64,000 bases of DNA from Lingula anatina (taxonomy: Eukaryota; Brachiopoda; Lingulata; Lingulida; Lingulidae): positions 91,042 through 155,041 of the forward strand of contig NW_019775772.1 in assembly GCF_001039355.2 (NCBI RefSeq), read 5' to 3'. Both the position numbers and the translations under genes were made by a program. The notes under the pieces were generated by a model. The model had not been told where the DNA came from, made no database searches, and saw only the letters and a program-made list of their open reading frames with translations. This document shows positions 14,178-25,100 of this stretch, in pieces. Position 1 is the stretch's first letter. Each line of letters starts with the position of its first letter.

Positions 14178-16859
14178 CATCAAACACATTATAATGAGAC
14201 ACAGGCATAAACTTATTCCCCTTTCAGTGTTTACTTCCCTTATACTGCACTCACCTGGTAACACTAGATGTAAGTGTTCTTTGTCTGTGCTGGCATCATA
14301 TAACCAGGTTTTAAAGAAATCTTGAAAAATAAGAACATCTGGAAACAAAAATAATTCGTTCTAATTCAATTACTTCATTTGTTTGATACTTAGTTCTAGA
14401 GTAATCTAGTCATACTTCAGCTTCGTTTCTTCTCTCAATGATAAAAGCTACAACTACTGTATTTCAAATACTCTATAAACACATAGAGTAGAGACCCCTT
14501 TCATTCCTTATTACAATTCTTTCTGTCTCTTTAATATTACCATTATCAATATAGGAACCACCTCTAATTTCTAAATCTTACCATTATCAATATTAACGAC
14601 ATCTAGATTTTTGTCTCTTACCATTATCAACCATAATAAATGTTGACCACAGCTAAATTATGTCTGTTACTATAATCTGCCTCTTACCATTATCCATATT
14701 CACAACCTCCACCATGCCCTCCATACCTCCACTACTAGAGGAACCCAGGGACACATCACTCCTCTGACTACTATATATCAATAATAACTACTGTCTCTTA
14801 CCATTATCCATATTGACCACCTCCACAATGCCTTCCATACCTCCACTACTAGAGGAACCCAGGGACACATCACTCCTCTGACTACTATATATCAATAATA
14901 ACTACTGTCTCTTACCATTATCCATATTGACCACCTCCACCATGCCTTCCGTACCTCCACTGCTAGAGGAGCCCAGGGACACATCACTCCTCTGACTACT
15001 ATCTGTGACATCTCCAATGTCATCAAGCACTGACACCTGATCTGGATTATTGACACAAACCACCTGGATTTTCTGAAGATTTAAAGAATAATATATAAAA
15101 TTTAAATTAAGTAAAAATTAGTGGAAGACATCCATAATCTCTTGAATAATTTATTTAACTTCCACTGGAAGTTCCAGTGTTGTAGAAAACACAAGAAAGT
15201 CTCACATACATATCTAATTTTTACTACACAACTTGACTCATTTCATGCCAGTCTGCAAAATTTCCACCTAATATCAGACAACTGTCTTTCACTAAAGAAA
15301 GCAAGAAAATCAAAAATGATTTGGTGACAAATTAGTAATTTTATACGAACAAAAAGAAATGTAAAAAAGAATAAAAGTAGTTATTATAAAAAAACTGTCT
15401 TATAGCAAAAAAAAAAAAAACTTTTGGTTATATACTTTCTAAGAACATACCTTTAGGTTATCTAAATCCAGCTTGGATGACAATTTTTCAACCTGCTTGA
15501 CTATACTTGCACTAGTCTGGCATGTTATAACAGTGATCTCAAGCTGATTCCAATATCCTGAAATCTTAAAATATAATACAACAAAATTAGTACTCTGATA
15601 AATATTTTACATTAAAAAGACTTGCCTTTATTACCAAATGATTTCTTTACTTTATTTCAAGTTTTTTATACACCAACCTTTCTTTTAAATATCAAACAAT
15701 ACAGGTAGCACTTATATTAGTAAAAATCATTGTAAAATACAAGGTAAGTAAAAAAATATATTTCCCAATCTCATGAATTTCTGAACCCCTTAAACAATAA
15801 TAAGTGAAATTAAAAAACCTACAAAAGTCTGCATTTAGCCTACTTCAGTATACCTGAAATAAATTCTGTGCCTGTCTCTTGAATTGTGCCAAAGCTTCGC
15901 TAATCCCTTGGTCAAGACAACCCCCTCTTCTGTGGCACATTAAGCTTGTCCTGTGACAGTTCTTAAGTTCATTTAGCGCTGCCTGAAGTCTCGGAAAGGA
16001 AGCCCGCACTGTTTGTAGGGGAAATAAGGTCTAGAGGAAATAATGTAAAAACTTAATGTAAGCTTGGAGACAAAATGTACATTTTAAACTCAATGATCTG
16101 TATAAACAACAGATTATCTTATCGGCCGGTATCTATATTAAGACAGTGAGAGTTCACAGAGTATAACTCACAGGCATTGTCTACACATCTGAGTTAGTGA
16201 TCAAACATTATTAATTTAATTTAATACATATAAATTACACAAAGTAACAGCACTGAAAATAAGTTAAATTGTACAAAATCAATATGTCTTTCATGCTCAA
16301 AGGTCATGGAGGGACTCCAATATAAAAATGGCACACTATATTACCTCTGGGTAGTCACTCAGACTAATGAGACCAAAAAATGGAGTTCTGTTTGGCCCTC
16401 CAAGATTGCATACTAACGCAAAAAAGTTTTCCAAAGCTTGGGTCAGGCTATGACCGGTATCAGCATCAAAGTTTGAAGAAAAATCTACCAGTAACATTCG
16501 TGCTGCAAAGGATGGCGTTATTATTTGAATAAGATACATATTTACTTGCTATAATTTTGTTATCATATACGTATGCAAAGGAAGTCTTACTATTAGGTTT
16601 GGAAAAAACAATCGGTAGATCTACGGCTGTACAAAAATAGTTACCATGGCTGGACAAGTGTTTATTTATGATAATTCTTACTCAAGTTACTGATCTTGGT
16701 AAAAAGTTACTTATAATAACATGGTAAAATATGCACGTAATTACATTTAACTATTTACATTTTATTTCAATAGAACTTCTTTTTAAATGTTCGTCTTGAT
16801 GAATAAAAATATATACCTGGCTGTCTAGTAAAAAGACCTCTTTCGTTTTTCTCTTGCAT
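12131..16859 (-). CDS. M1AP: M1AP (meiosis 1 associated protein) orthologue, complete through copy A
   Basis: Twelve coding exons on the minus strand, in transcript order: 16859-16817, 16502-16345, 16030-15854, 15564-15451, 15072-14916, 14338-14255, 14003-13930, 13689-13546, 13320-13219, 13062-12835, 12561-12433, 12265-12131. Phases agree and predict 514 residues, close to the 530 of human M1AP. Segments recalled as conserved in vertebrate M1AP: ALENFFALVCNLGGPNR, SFPRLQAALNELK, LEITVITCQT, FFKTWLYDASTDKEHLHL, IKCDLHERLLDPSLLP, CWKIDWDELEMNQQ, LPSHSCSVLIKPIA, YNPLLTQSGLYQAL. In mammals M1AP is a germline protein needed for male meiosis. The last exon adds an RGRGRGR tract near residue 475, suggestive of nucleic-acid or Tudor-type contacts (inference). 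The first five exons lie within the duplicated block. Exon 4 uses an AAG acceptor, chosen because it alone keeps the frame. Confidence 0.9.
14134..14175. repeat. (TC)n microsatellite in an M1AP intron
   Basis: About 20 uninterrupted TC dinucleotides between M1AP exons 6 and 7. Confidence 0.95.
14681..15000. repeat. 114-bp tandem repeat covering the M1AP exon 5 splice donor
   Basis: Three copies begin at 14681, 14795 and 14909 (CTCTTACCAT on the plus strand, i.e. the minus-strand donor). Each holds the last ~80 bases of exon 5, its 5' splice site and ~30 bases of intron. Only the copy at 14909 is joined to the rest of exon 5. Shorter degenerate CTTACCATTATC copies continue at about 14535-14640. 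The extra copies do not keep the M1AP frame. Confidence 0.85.
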
Positions 16860-17250
16860 TTGTACTTGTTTACAAACACGTCGTCTGCAAGGGTTTTGAC
16901 CCAAATTGACCTATTTACGGAAACGAGGTCAACATATAAAAAAAATAAGAATCGTTATTCCAAAATGATCAAAATTAACCTGTCAATGAACTTTATCAAA
17001 ACGGAGAAAGTTTTAAATCTGAAATTTGCCTGCTCATTTTAGCTTTAATTTTTACTTGAATAGTAATAAAATGTTATATGTTTTTCTAATCATTCTTAGT
17101 TCTGTTCCTCGTGCGGTTGAAAATATAAAACATGGCGGAATTTTTGAAGTGAATTTATCTATAGTTCAATCTTTTATTGACATTTCATGGTGCTTATATG
17201 TTCTATCGTTGGTGATTATACCTTGAAAGCTGTTAGTCACCTCAGCGAAT
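16860..17250. promoter_or_regulatory. Shared head-to-head promoter region of M1AP and TBC (copy A)
   Basis: Only 391 bases separate the M1AP ATG (minus, 16859) from the TBC ATG (plus, 17251). The same arrangement and spacing recur in copy B (21714 and 22107). The interval holds an ATGGCGGA motif at about 17133-17140, the type of core bound by YY1, kept in copy B. A bidirectional promoter is inferred from layout; no TATA box or start site was identified. Confidence 0.55.
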
Positions 17251-17447
17251 ATGCATTCGGGAGATCAAAGCATTAGCTATTCACAACTTCGAGAAAAATG
17301 GTTGGAGAGTGTAGAAGGATTCGACTCATATGGTTTCGCCGTGTTTGCTCAAAACTCCGGTAATAAAAGTTCCAGGTGCAATACATACCAGTAAGTAGTA
17401 ATCAGTGTTATAATCAACAAGTCGTGTATACTTTCAAGATATAAGAC

Positions 17448-17603
17448 GGGCCCGTAGCCAGAAATTTCAAAAGGGGGGTTCTTTTTCTGAAAAAGTGGAC
17501 CTTTTACCATAAAACTTTCATGTACCTTAATTAAATTTCACCTTTTGCCTGCAAAAAGGGGGGGTTCTTTCGAACCCCCCGAACCCCCCTGGCTACGGGC
17601 CTG
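17448..17603. mobile_element. MITE with CAGGCCCGTAGCCAG-type inverted ends, present only in copy A
   Basis: The 156-bp element begins GGGCCCGTAGCCAG and ends CTGGCTACGGGCCTG, so the termini are inverted repeats. TAAGAC flanks it exactly on both sides (17442-17447 and 17604-17609), a likely target-site duplication. It has no coding capacity. It sits in TBC intron 1 and is absent at the matching place in copy B (near 22280). Related copies lie at 45.2, 46.4 and 47.2 kb. The superfamily is uncertain: the ends resemble hAT-like elements, but a 6-bp duplication is not typical of hAT. Confidence 0.8.
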
Positions 17604-17705
17604 TAAGACGTACGTCAATAAAAATTGATGCTGTGCTTGATATATTATCGGCATGCTGTAATTTGAAATATATGTACATGCACGAGCTTTGGGGTGGGGG
17701 TAAAG

Positions 17706-17780
17706 TTGCCTCAGTTTGCAGCCTTAAAAGTTAAATGCTAACCTTACCATAACAGCATGTAAGGCCGCAAACTGAGGCAA
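17706..17780. mobile_element. 75-bp palindromic element in TBC intron 1 (copy A)
   Basis: Arms TTGCCTCAGTTTGCAGCCTTA and its inverted partner match at 20 of 21 positions around a 33-base loop. This would make a strong hairpin in RNA or single-stranded DNA. It is probably a tiny MITE. Confidence 0.7.
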
Positions 17781-19862
17781 GGGGGTTGGGGTTATATTAT
17801 TGGAGGAAAAAGTTTGATTTAACTAAAAGTGTGGTTTTAAGCACTATTTGCACTTCTTGTATTTCCACTGATGTTCTTGTATAAATATATACATTTTATC
17901 ACGTGTTTATGTACAGTTTTCAACCCACTTTCATCATTGTACAGTTTTCAAAATATACATTCAGGAAGCACCCACTGGAGCGGTGTGTAGATGAGGATGG
18001 GAAATGGGAAGAATTGATGAAAAACTGGGATCACCTCAAAGCTGACAGAAAGTTTGCAAAGGTACATTTGAATTTGCTTCTCAAGATTATAAAGCACATA
18101 AGCTACTAATATTTTCCCACACATTACAACAACAGATAAACTGCATGAAAGATTAAAAAAATTTCCTGCTCTGAATCCGTTGTATACATGTTTCAGTTGA
18201 GGTCTATGCTGAGTAAAGGAGGTGTACCAGACCCTCATAGGTCCTGGCTCTGGCAGACTTTACTGGAGATGGACAGCTTGAAGACCACATCTAAGTTTTG
18301 CTATAAGGTAACGATACCTTTTACCCATCCTTAGATATTTGTCAACAATTTAGTTTTAAATGCTATGATATATTTTCTTAACATGACTGCACAGAATACT
18401 AGATATATTGTAGTCTGCTTGAATGAAATGAAAATCTATTAACTTTGTTTCATAAGGTGCCTCATTGTGTACATCTATATTATTGTACATCATGGTGTAA
18501 GTTTTAAGTAATTTGTTACAGACTTGTTGTCTCTGTATTTTTACATGCCCACAATATAATGATTTAATTCCAGTCTAGTGTAGCAGCAATAAGAGAACAG
18601 CTGGTAGACCTTGGAATTAGTGAATATGGAAATAAGAAAGTTCTCCATGCTCTTGGGGAGCTGGAAGATGAGGACAATGACCAGATAGTGGCTGGTGGTG
18701 GCATTGACATACATATTGTTAGGCAGATTTTCTTAGACTTAAGTATGGTCATGTTACTCTGGCTGATGTCAGCACACATAACTTATCTCCTACTGCTTTG
18801 TTTATATATGAACAATGTTTATTAAACTGACATTACATTTATATTTAATCTTATTTGTTATCTTGTAACAGATTTTGTATTGACAAGAAATTCCCTTTCG
18901 CAAAATGCCATTTTGTTTCTTACAACTGGCATATATCAGTCAATGACAAATATTAATAATATGTAAATTTTACATAAGAAATATGCCATCATTCCAGGCA
19001 GAACTTACCCCACACACAAGATGTTTATGGAGAATACGCCTCTAGCCAAGGAAACCAAGGGGTCACTTTTCAGAGTTTTAGCATCTTATGTCAGATACAA
19101 TCCAGCAGTCGGTTACTGCCAAGGTAATGAAATACAACCTGATTTCGAATTAAATTATACTTAATTTTTCCCTAAAGGCAAGTGTTGTATACTTCAGGAT
19201 ATTTTATTTCATTGATTGTTGTTAATCCAATTCTATCATGTACTCAAGGACAGCAAGGTTTCATTAAAAAAATTATTTATTTTTTTTGGGGGTGAGGCAT
19301 AAATAAACCCTAACTAACAAAGATTTTCAAAAGGTGGCCATAATGACAAAACGTGTTTGTGTTTCGACATTCTAATATATTGAACTGTTGAATAAAAAAG
19401 TATTTTGGCTGAGATCATGGCTCACATTCATTCCATTATGTCTGCCCAATGTTATTGCAGACCTGTACAAGTTTTATCAATGTGTTTGCAGGTATGAGTT
19501 TCATCTCTGGTCTCCTCCTGATGCACATGCAGGAACAAGATGCCTTCTGGTGCACTGTGGCTTTGTTTGAGAGGCAGAAATACCTGATGGGATTCTTTGA
19601 TTCACATCTCAAAAAGTAAGAAGTTGACCTTTTTAGAATTTTAGTCTGATATAGACATTTGCAGTATCCAGCCTTAACCAGCTCTCAGACCCCTGGTAGT
19701 AAAGCCACTAGGTCATATTTTCATACTTATTTTCTTACAACCACAAAACAAGGCAGTTATAGTGAACATATTATGAAGCTCTGTTATTCACCTTGCCCTG
19801 TCCTTTTACTTAATCAGGGTGCAGTCTCATGCAAGTGTTTTCAAGAAATTGCTCAAAGATAN

Positions 19863-21714
19863 ACTACTATCTGTGACATCTCCAATGTCATCCAGCACTG
19901 ACACCTGGTCGGGATTATTGACACAAACCACCTGGATTTTCTGAAGATTTAAAGAATAATACATAAAATTTAAATTAAGTAAAAATTAGTGGAAGAAATC
20001 CATAATTTCTTGAATAATTTATTTAACTTCCAGTGTTGTAGAAAACACGTAAAAAAAGTCTCACATAATGATACATATCTAATATTTACTACACAACTTG
20101 ACTCATTTCATGCCAGTCTGTAAAATTTCCATCTAATACCGGACAACTGTCTTTCACTAAAGAAGCAAGAAAATCAAAACTGATTTGGTGACAAATTAGT
20201 AATTTTATAAGAACAAAAAGAAATGTAAAAAAGAATAAAAGTAGTTATTATAAAAAAACTGTCTTATAGCAAAAAAAAAAAAAAACTTTTGGTTATATAC
20301 TTTCTAAGAACATACCTTTAGGTTATCTAAATCCAGCTTGGATGACAATTTTTCAACCTGCTTGACTATACTTGCACTAGTCTGGCATGTTATAACAGTG
20401 ATCTCAAGCTGATTCCAATATCCTGAAATCTTAAAATATAATACAACAAAATTATTACTCTGATGAATATATTACATTAAAAAGACTTGCCTTTACTACC
20501 AAGTGATTTCTTTACTTTATTTCAAGTTTTTTATACACCAACCTTTCTTTTAAATATCAAACAATAGAGGCAGCACTTATTAGTAAAAAATCATTGTAAA
20601 ATACAAGGTAAGTAAAATATATATTTCCCAATCTCATGAATTTCTGAACCCCTTAAATAATAATAAGTGAAATTAAAAAACCATGAAAGTCTGCATTTAG
20701 CCTTTACCTGAAATAAATTCTGTGCCTGCCTCTTGAATTGTGCCAAAGCTTCGCTAATCCCTTGGTCAAGACAACCCCCTCTTCTGTGGCACAATAAGCT
20801 TGTCCTGTGACAGTTCTTAAGTTCATTTAGCGCTGCCTGAAGTCGGGGAAAGGAAGCCCGCACTGTTTGTAGGGGAAATAAGGTCTAGAGGAAAAAATGT
20901 GAAAAATTAATGTAAGCTGGGAGACAAAACGTACATTTTAAACTCTATGATCTGTATAAACAACAGATTTTCTTATCGACCGGTATCTATTAAGACAGTG
21001 AGTGTTGACAGAGTGTAACTCACAGGCATTGTCTATATACACATCTGGCTTTGTGATCAAACATTATTAATTTAATTTCATACATATAAATCACACAAAG
21101 TAACAGCGCTAGAAATAAGTTAAATTGTACAAAATCAACGTCTTTAATTCACACTCAAAGGTCATGGATGTACTCAAATATAGAAATGGTACAATATGTT
21201 ACCTCTGGGTAGTCACTCAGACTAATGAGACCAAAAAATGGAGTTCTGTTTGGCCCTCCAAGATTGCATACTAATGCAAAATAGTTTTCCAAAGCTTGGG
21301 TCAGGCTATGACCGGTATCAGCATCAAAGTTTGAAGAAAAATCTACCAGTAACATTCGTGCTGCAAAGGATGGCGTTATTATTTGAATAAGATACATTTA
21401 CTCTCTACAATTTTGTTATCATATACGTATGCAAAGTAAGTCTTACTATTAGGTTTGGAAAAAAAAATCGGCAGATCTACGGCTGAACAAAAATAATTAC
21501 CATGGCTGGACAAGTGTTTATTTATGAATTCTTACTCAAGTTACTGATCTTGGTAAAAAAGTTACTTATAATAACATGGTAAAATATGCACGTAATTACA
21601 TTTAACAATTTATATTTTATTACAGTAGAACTTCTTTTTAAAAGTTCATCATGATGAATAAAAATATAAACCTGGCTGTCTAGTAAAAAGACCTCTTTCG
21701 TTTTTCTCTTGCAT
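19863..21714 (-). pseudogene. M1AP: M1AP copy B: exons 1-5 only, broken at the N
   Basis: Exons in transcript order: 21714-21672, 21360-21203, 20884-20708, 20429-20316 and 19940 down to the N at 19862. Frame and splice phases match copy A. Amino-acid differences from copy A include Phe to Tyr in the ALENFFALV segment and Met to Leu in the TSLMCHRR segment. The donor of exon 1 is GTTTAT here and GTATAT in copy A. Exons 6-12 are not repeated. Read as an allele this is normal; read as a paralogue it is a 5' fragment. Confidence 0.8.
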
Positions 21715-22106
21715 TTGTCTTGTATTTATAAACACGTCGTCTGCAAGGTTTTTGACCCAAATTGACCTATTTACGGAAACGAGGTCAACATATAAAAAAA
21801 GGAAGGATCATTATTCCGAAATGATCAAAATTAACCTGTCTATTAACTTCATCGAAATGGAGAAAATTTTAAACCTGAAATTTGCCTGCTCATTTTAGAT
21901 TTTATTTTTCTAGAATAGTAATAAAATGTTATATTTTTTTCTAATCATTCCTAGTCCTGTTCCTCGTGCGGTTGAAAATATAAAACATGGCGGAATTTTT
22001 GAAGTGAATTTATCTAATAGTTCAATCTTTTATTGACATTTCATGGTGCTTATATGTTTTATCGTTGATCACTATCCCTTGAAAGCTGTAAGTCACCTTA
22101 GAGAAT

Positions 22107-25100
22107 ATGCATTCGGGAGATCAAAGCATTAGCTATTCACAACTTCGAGAAAAATGGTTGGAGAGTGTAGAAGGATTCGACTCATATGGTTTCGCCGTGT
22201 TTGCTCAAAACTCCGGTAATAAAAGTTCCAGGTGCAATACATACCAGTAAGTAGCTATCAATGTTATAATCAACAAGACGTAGATCAATAAAAATTGATG
22301 CTGTGCTTGATATATTATCGGCATGCTGTAATTTGAAATATATGTACATGCACGAGCTTTGGGGTGGAGGTAAGGTTGCCTCAGTTTGCAGCCTTAAAAG
22401 TTAAATGCTAACAGTACCATAACAGCATGTAAGTCCGCAAACTGAGGCAAGGGGGTCGGGGTTATATCATTGGAGGAAAAAGTTTGATTTCACTAAAAGT
22501 GTGATTTTAATCACTATTTACACTTCGTGTACTTCCACTGTTGTTCTTGTATAAATACATGTATATACATTTTATCACGTGTTTATGTACAGTTTTTAAC
22601 CCACTTTCATCATTGTACAGTCTTTCAAAATATACATTCAGGAAGCACCCACTGGAGCGGTGTGTAGATGAGGATGGGAAATGGGAAGAATTGATGAAAA
22701 ACTGGGATCACCTCAAAGCTGACAGAAAGTTTGCTAAGGTACATTTGAATTTGCTTCTCAAGATTATAAAGCACATAAGCTACTAATATTTTCCCACACA
22801 TTACAACAACAGATAAACTGCATAAAAGATTAAAAAAATTTCCTGCTCTGCATCCGTTGTATACATGTTTCAGTTGAGGTCTATGCTGAGTAAAGGAGGT
22901 GTACCAGACCCTCATAGGTCCTGGCTCTGGCAGACTTTACTGGAGATGGACAGCTTGAAGACCACATCTAAGTTTTGCTATAAGGTAACGATACCTTTTA
23001 CCCATCCTTAGATATTTGTCAACAATTTAGTTTTAAATGCTATGATATATTTTCTTAACATGACTGCATAGAATACTAGATATATTGTAGTCTGCTTGAA
23101 TGAAATGAAAATCTATGAATTTTGTTCCATAAGGTGCCTCCTTGTGTACATCTATATTATTGTACATCATGGTGTAAGTTTTAAGTAATTTGTTACAGAC
23201 TTGTTGTCTCTGTATTTTTACATGCCCACAATATAATGATTTAATTCCAGTCTAGTGTAGCAGCAATAAGAGAACAGCTGGTAGACCTTGGAATTAGTGA
23301 ATATGGAAATAAGAAAGTTCTCCATGCTCTTGGGGAGCTAGAAGATGAGGACAATGACCAGATAGTGGCTGGTGGCGGCATTGACATACATATTGTTAGG
23401 CAGATTTTCTTAGACTTAAGTATGGCTGATGTCAGCACACATAACTTATCTCCTACTGCTTTGTTTATATATGAACAATGTTTATTAAACTGATATTACA
23501 TTAATATTTAATCTTATTTGTTATCTTGTAACAGATTTTGTATTGACAAGAAATTCCCTTTTGCAAAATGTCATTTTGTTTCTTACAACTGGCATATATC
23601 AGTCAATGACAAATATTAATAATATGTAAATTTTACATAAGAAATATGCCATCATTCCAGGCAGAACTTACCCCACACACAAGATGTTTATGGAGAATAC
23701 GCCTCTAGCCAAGGAAACCAAGGGGTCACTTTTCAGAGTTTTAGCATCTTATGTCAGATACAATCCAGCAGTTGGTTACTGCCAAGGTAATGAAATACAA
23801 CCTGATTTCGAATTAAATTATACTTAATTTTTTCCTAAAGGCAAGTGTTGTATACTTCAGGATATTTTATTTCATTGATTGTTGTTAATCCAATTCTATC
23901 ATGTACTCAAGGACAGCAAGGTTTCATTAAAAAATTTATTTATTTATTTTTTTGGGGGGTGGGGCATATATAAACCCTAACTAACAAAGATTTTCAAAAG
24001 GTGGCCATAATGACAAAACGTGTTTGTGTTTTGACATTCTAATATATTGAACTGTTGAATAAAAAAGTATTTTGGCTGAGATCATGGCTCACATTCATTC
24101 CATTATGTCTGCCCAATGTTATTGCAGACCTGTACAAGTTTTATCAATGTTCTTGCAGGTATGAGTTTCATCTCTGGTCTCCTCCTGATGCACATGCAGG
24201 AACAAGATGCCTTCTGGTGCACTGTGGCTTTGTTTGAGAGGCAGAAATACCTGATGGGATTCTTTGATTCACATCTCAAAAAGTAAGAAGTTGACCTTTT
24301 TAGAATTTTAGTCTGATATAGACATTTGCAGTATCCAGCCTTAACCAGCTCTCAGACCCCTGGTAGTAAAGCCACTAGGTCATATTTTCATACTTATTTT
24401 CTTACAACCACAAAACAAGGCAGTTATAGTGAACATATTATGAAGCTCTGTTATTCACCTTGCCCTGTCCTTTTACTTAATCAGGGTGCAGTCTCATGCA
24501 AGTGTTTTCAAGAAATTGCTCAAAGACAGACTGCCCAGTCTGTCACAACTTTTGGTGAGTAGAATAAGTAATTCCATTCCCAATATTGTAATTACTGTTT
24601 CCACATTGTTTGTGGTTTTCATAAGTGGTGGAATAGTTGATAATTATGAACAGCAGTGTGAATATTGATAGCAGAGCAGGAAGGTAAGACACATGCATTA
24701 TTAAAGACTCACAATAATGCAACTATATAATTGTCTTTTATCAAAGAATGCTTAAATCTCTGTAACATCAATCACTATTGCTGTCTTGCTGTTTGAGGAA
24801 AACATTTGGTTTTTTTCTCACTTTATTTCCTTTTCTTTGGCATGTTTTCTTTTCTTTTAGGATTCCAAGGACTTAGACCCTCTACTGTATATAACTCCAT
24901 GGTTCATGGGTCTGTTCACCAGTCTCCCTTCCTGGGACACAGTGCTTGGCATATGGGACAGGCTTATGTTGGAAGGTAGGTACTGGCATATGGGACAGGC
25001 TTATGTTGGAAGGTAGGTACTGGCATATGGGACAGGCTTATGTTGGAAGGTAAGTACTGGCATATGGGACAGGCTTATGTTGGAAGGTAGGTACTGGCAC

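Larger units (their letters stand above)
14995..19859. repeat. Duplicated block, copy A (M1AP 5' exons + TBC exons 1-7)
   Basis: This segment recurs almost in full at 19863-24526. It starts at ACTACTATCTGTGACA inside M1AP exon 5 and stops inside TBC exon 7 at TTGCTCAAAGA. Copies differ by scattered substitutions and small indels. Copy A is about 200 bp longer, mostly from a 156-bp MITE at 17448-17603. Both copies have intact coding exons. Confidence 0.95.
17251..19859 (+). pseudogene. TBC-domain gene, copy A: exons 1-7 only, broken at the N
   Basis: Exons 17251-17390, 17965-18061, 18197-18307, 18574-18742, 18998-19123, 19492-19615 and 19818-19859 (cut short). They repeat exons 1-7 of the complete gene at 22107-27766 with the same splice phases and no stop codons. 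Exon 7 ends after LLKD where the sequence runs into the N at 19862. If the block is a real duplication this is a truncated gene fragment. If it is an unmerged haplotype it is simply the other allele, and the label pseudogene reflects only how the window is written. Confidence 0.8.
19863..24526. repeat. Duplicated block, copy B, joined to copy A through one N
   Basis: Second copy of the 14995-19859 segment. The base at 19862 is N, and the sequence jumps there from the middle of TBC exon 7 to the middle of M1AP exon 5. Downstream of copy B the TBC gene continues normally, whereas upstream of copy A the M1AP gene continues normally. Confidence 0.95.

Noticed and set aside
14681-14908. Extra 114-bp units read as additional M1AP exons
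   Set aside because: None of the possible acceptors restores the M1AP frame, so they are copies of the exon end and not coding exons.
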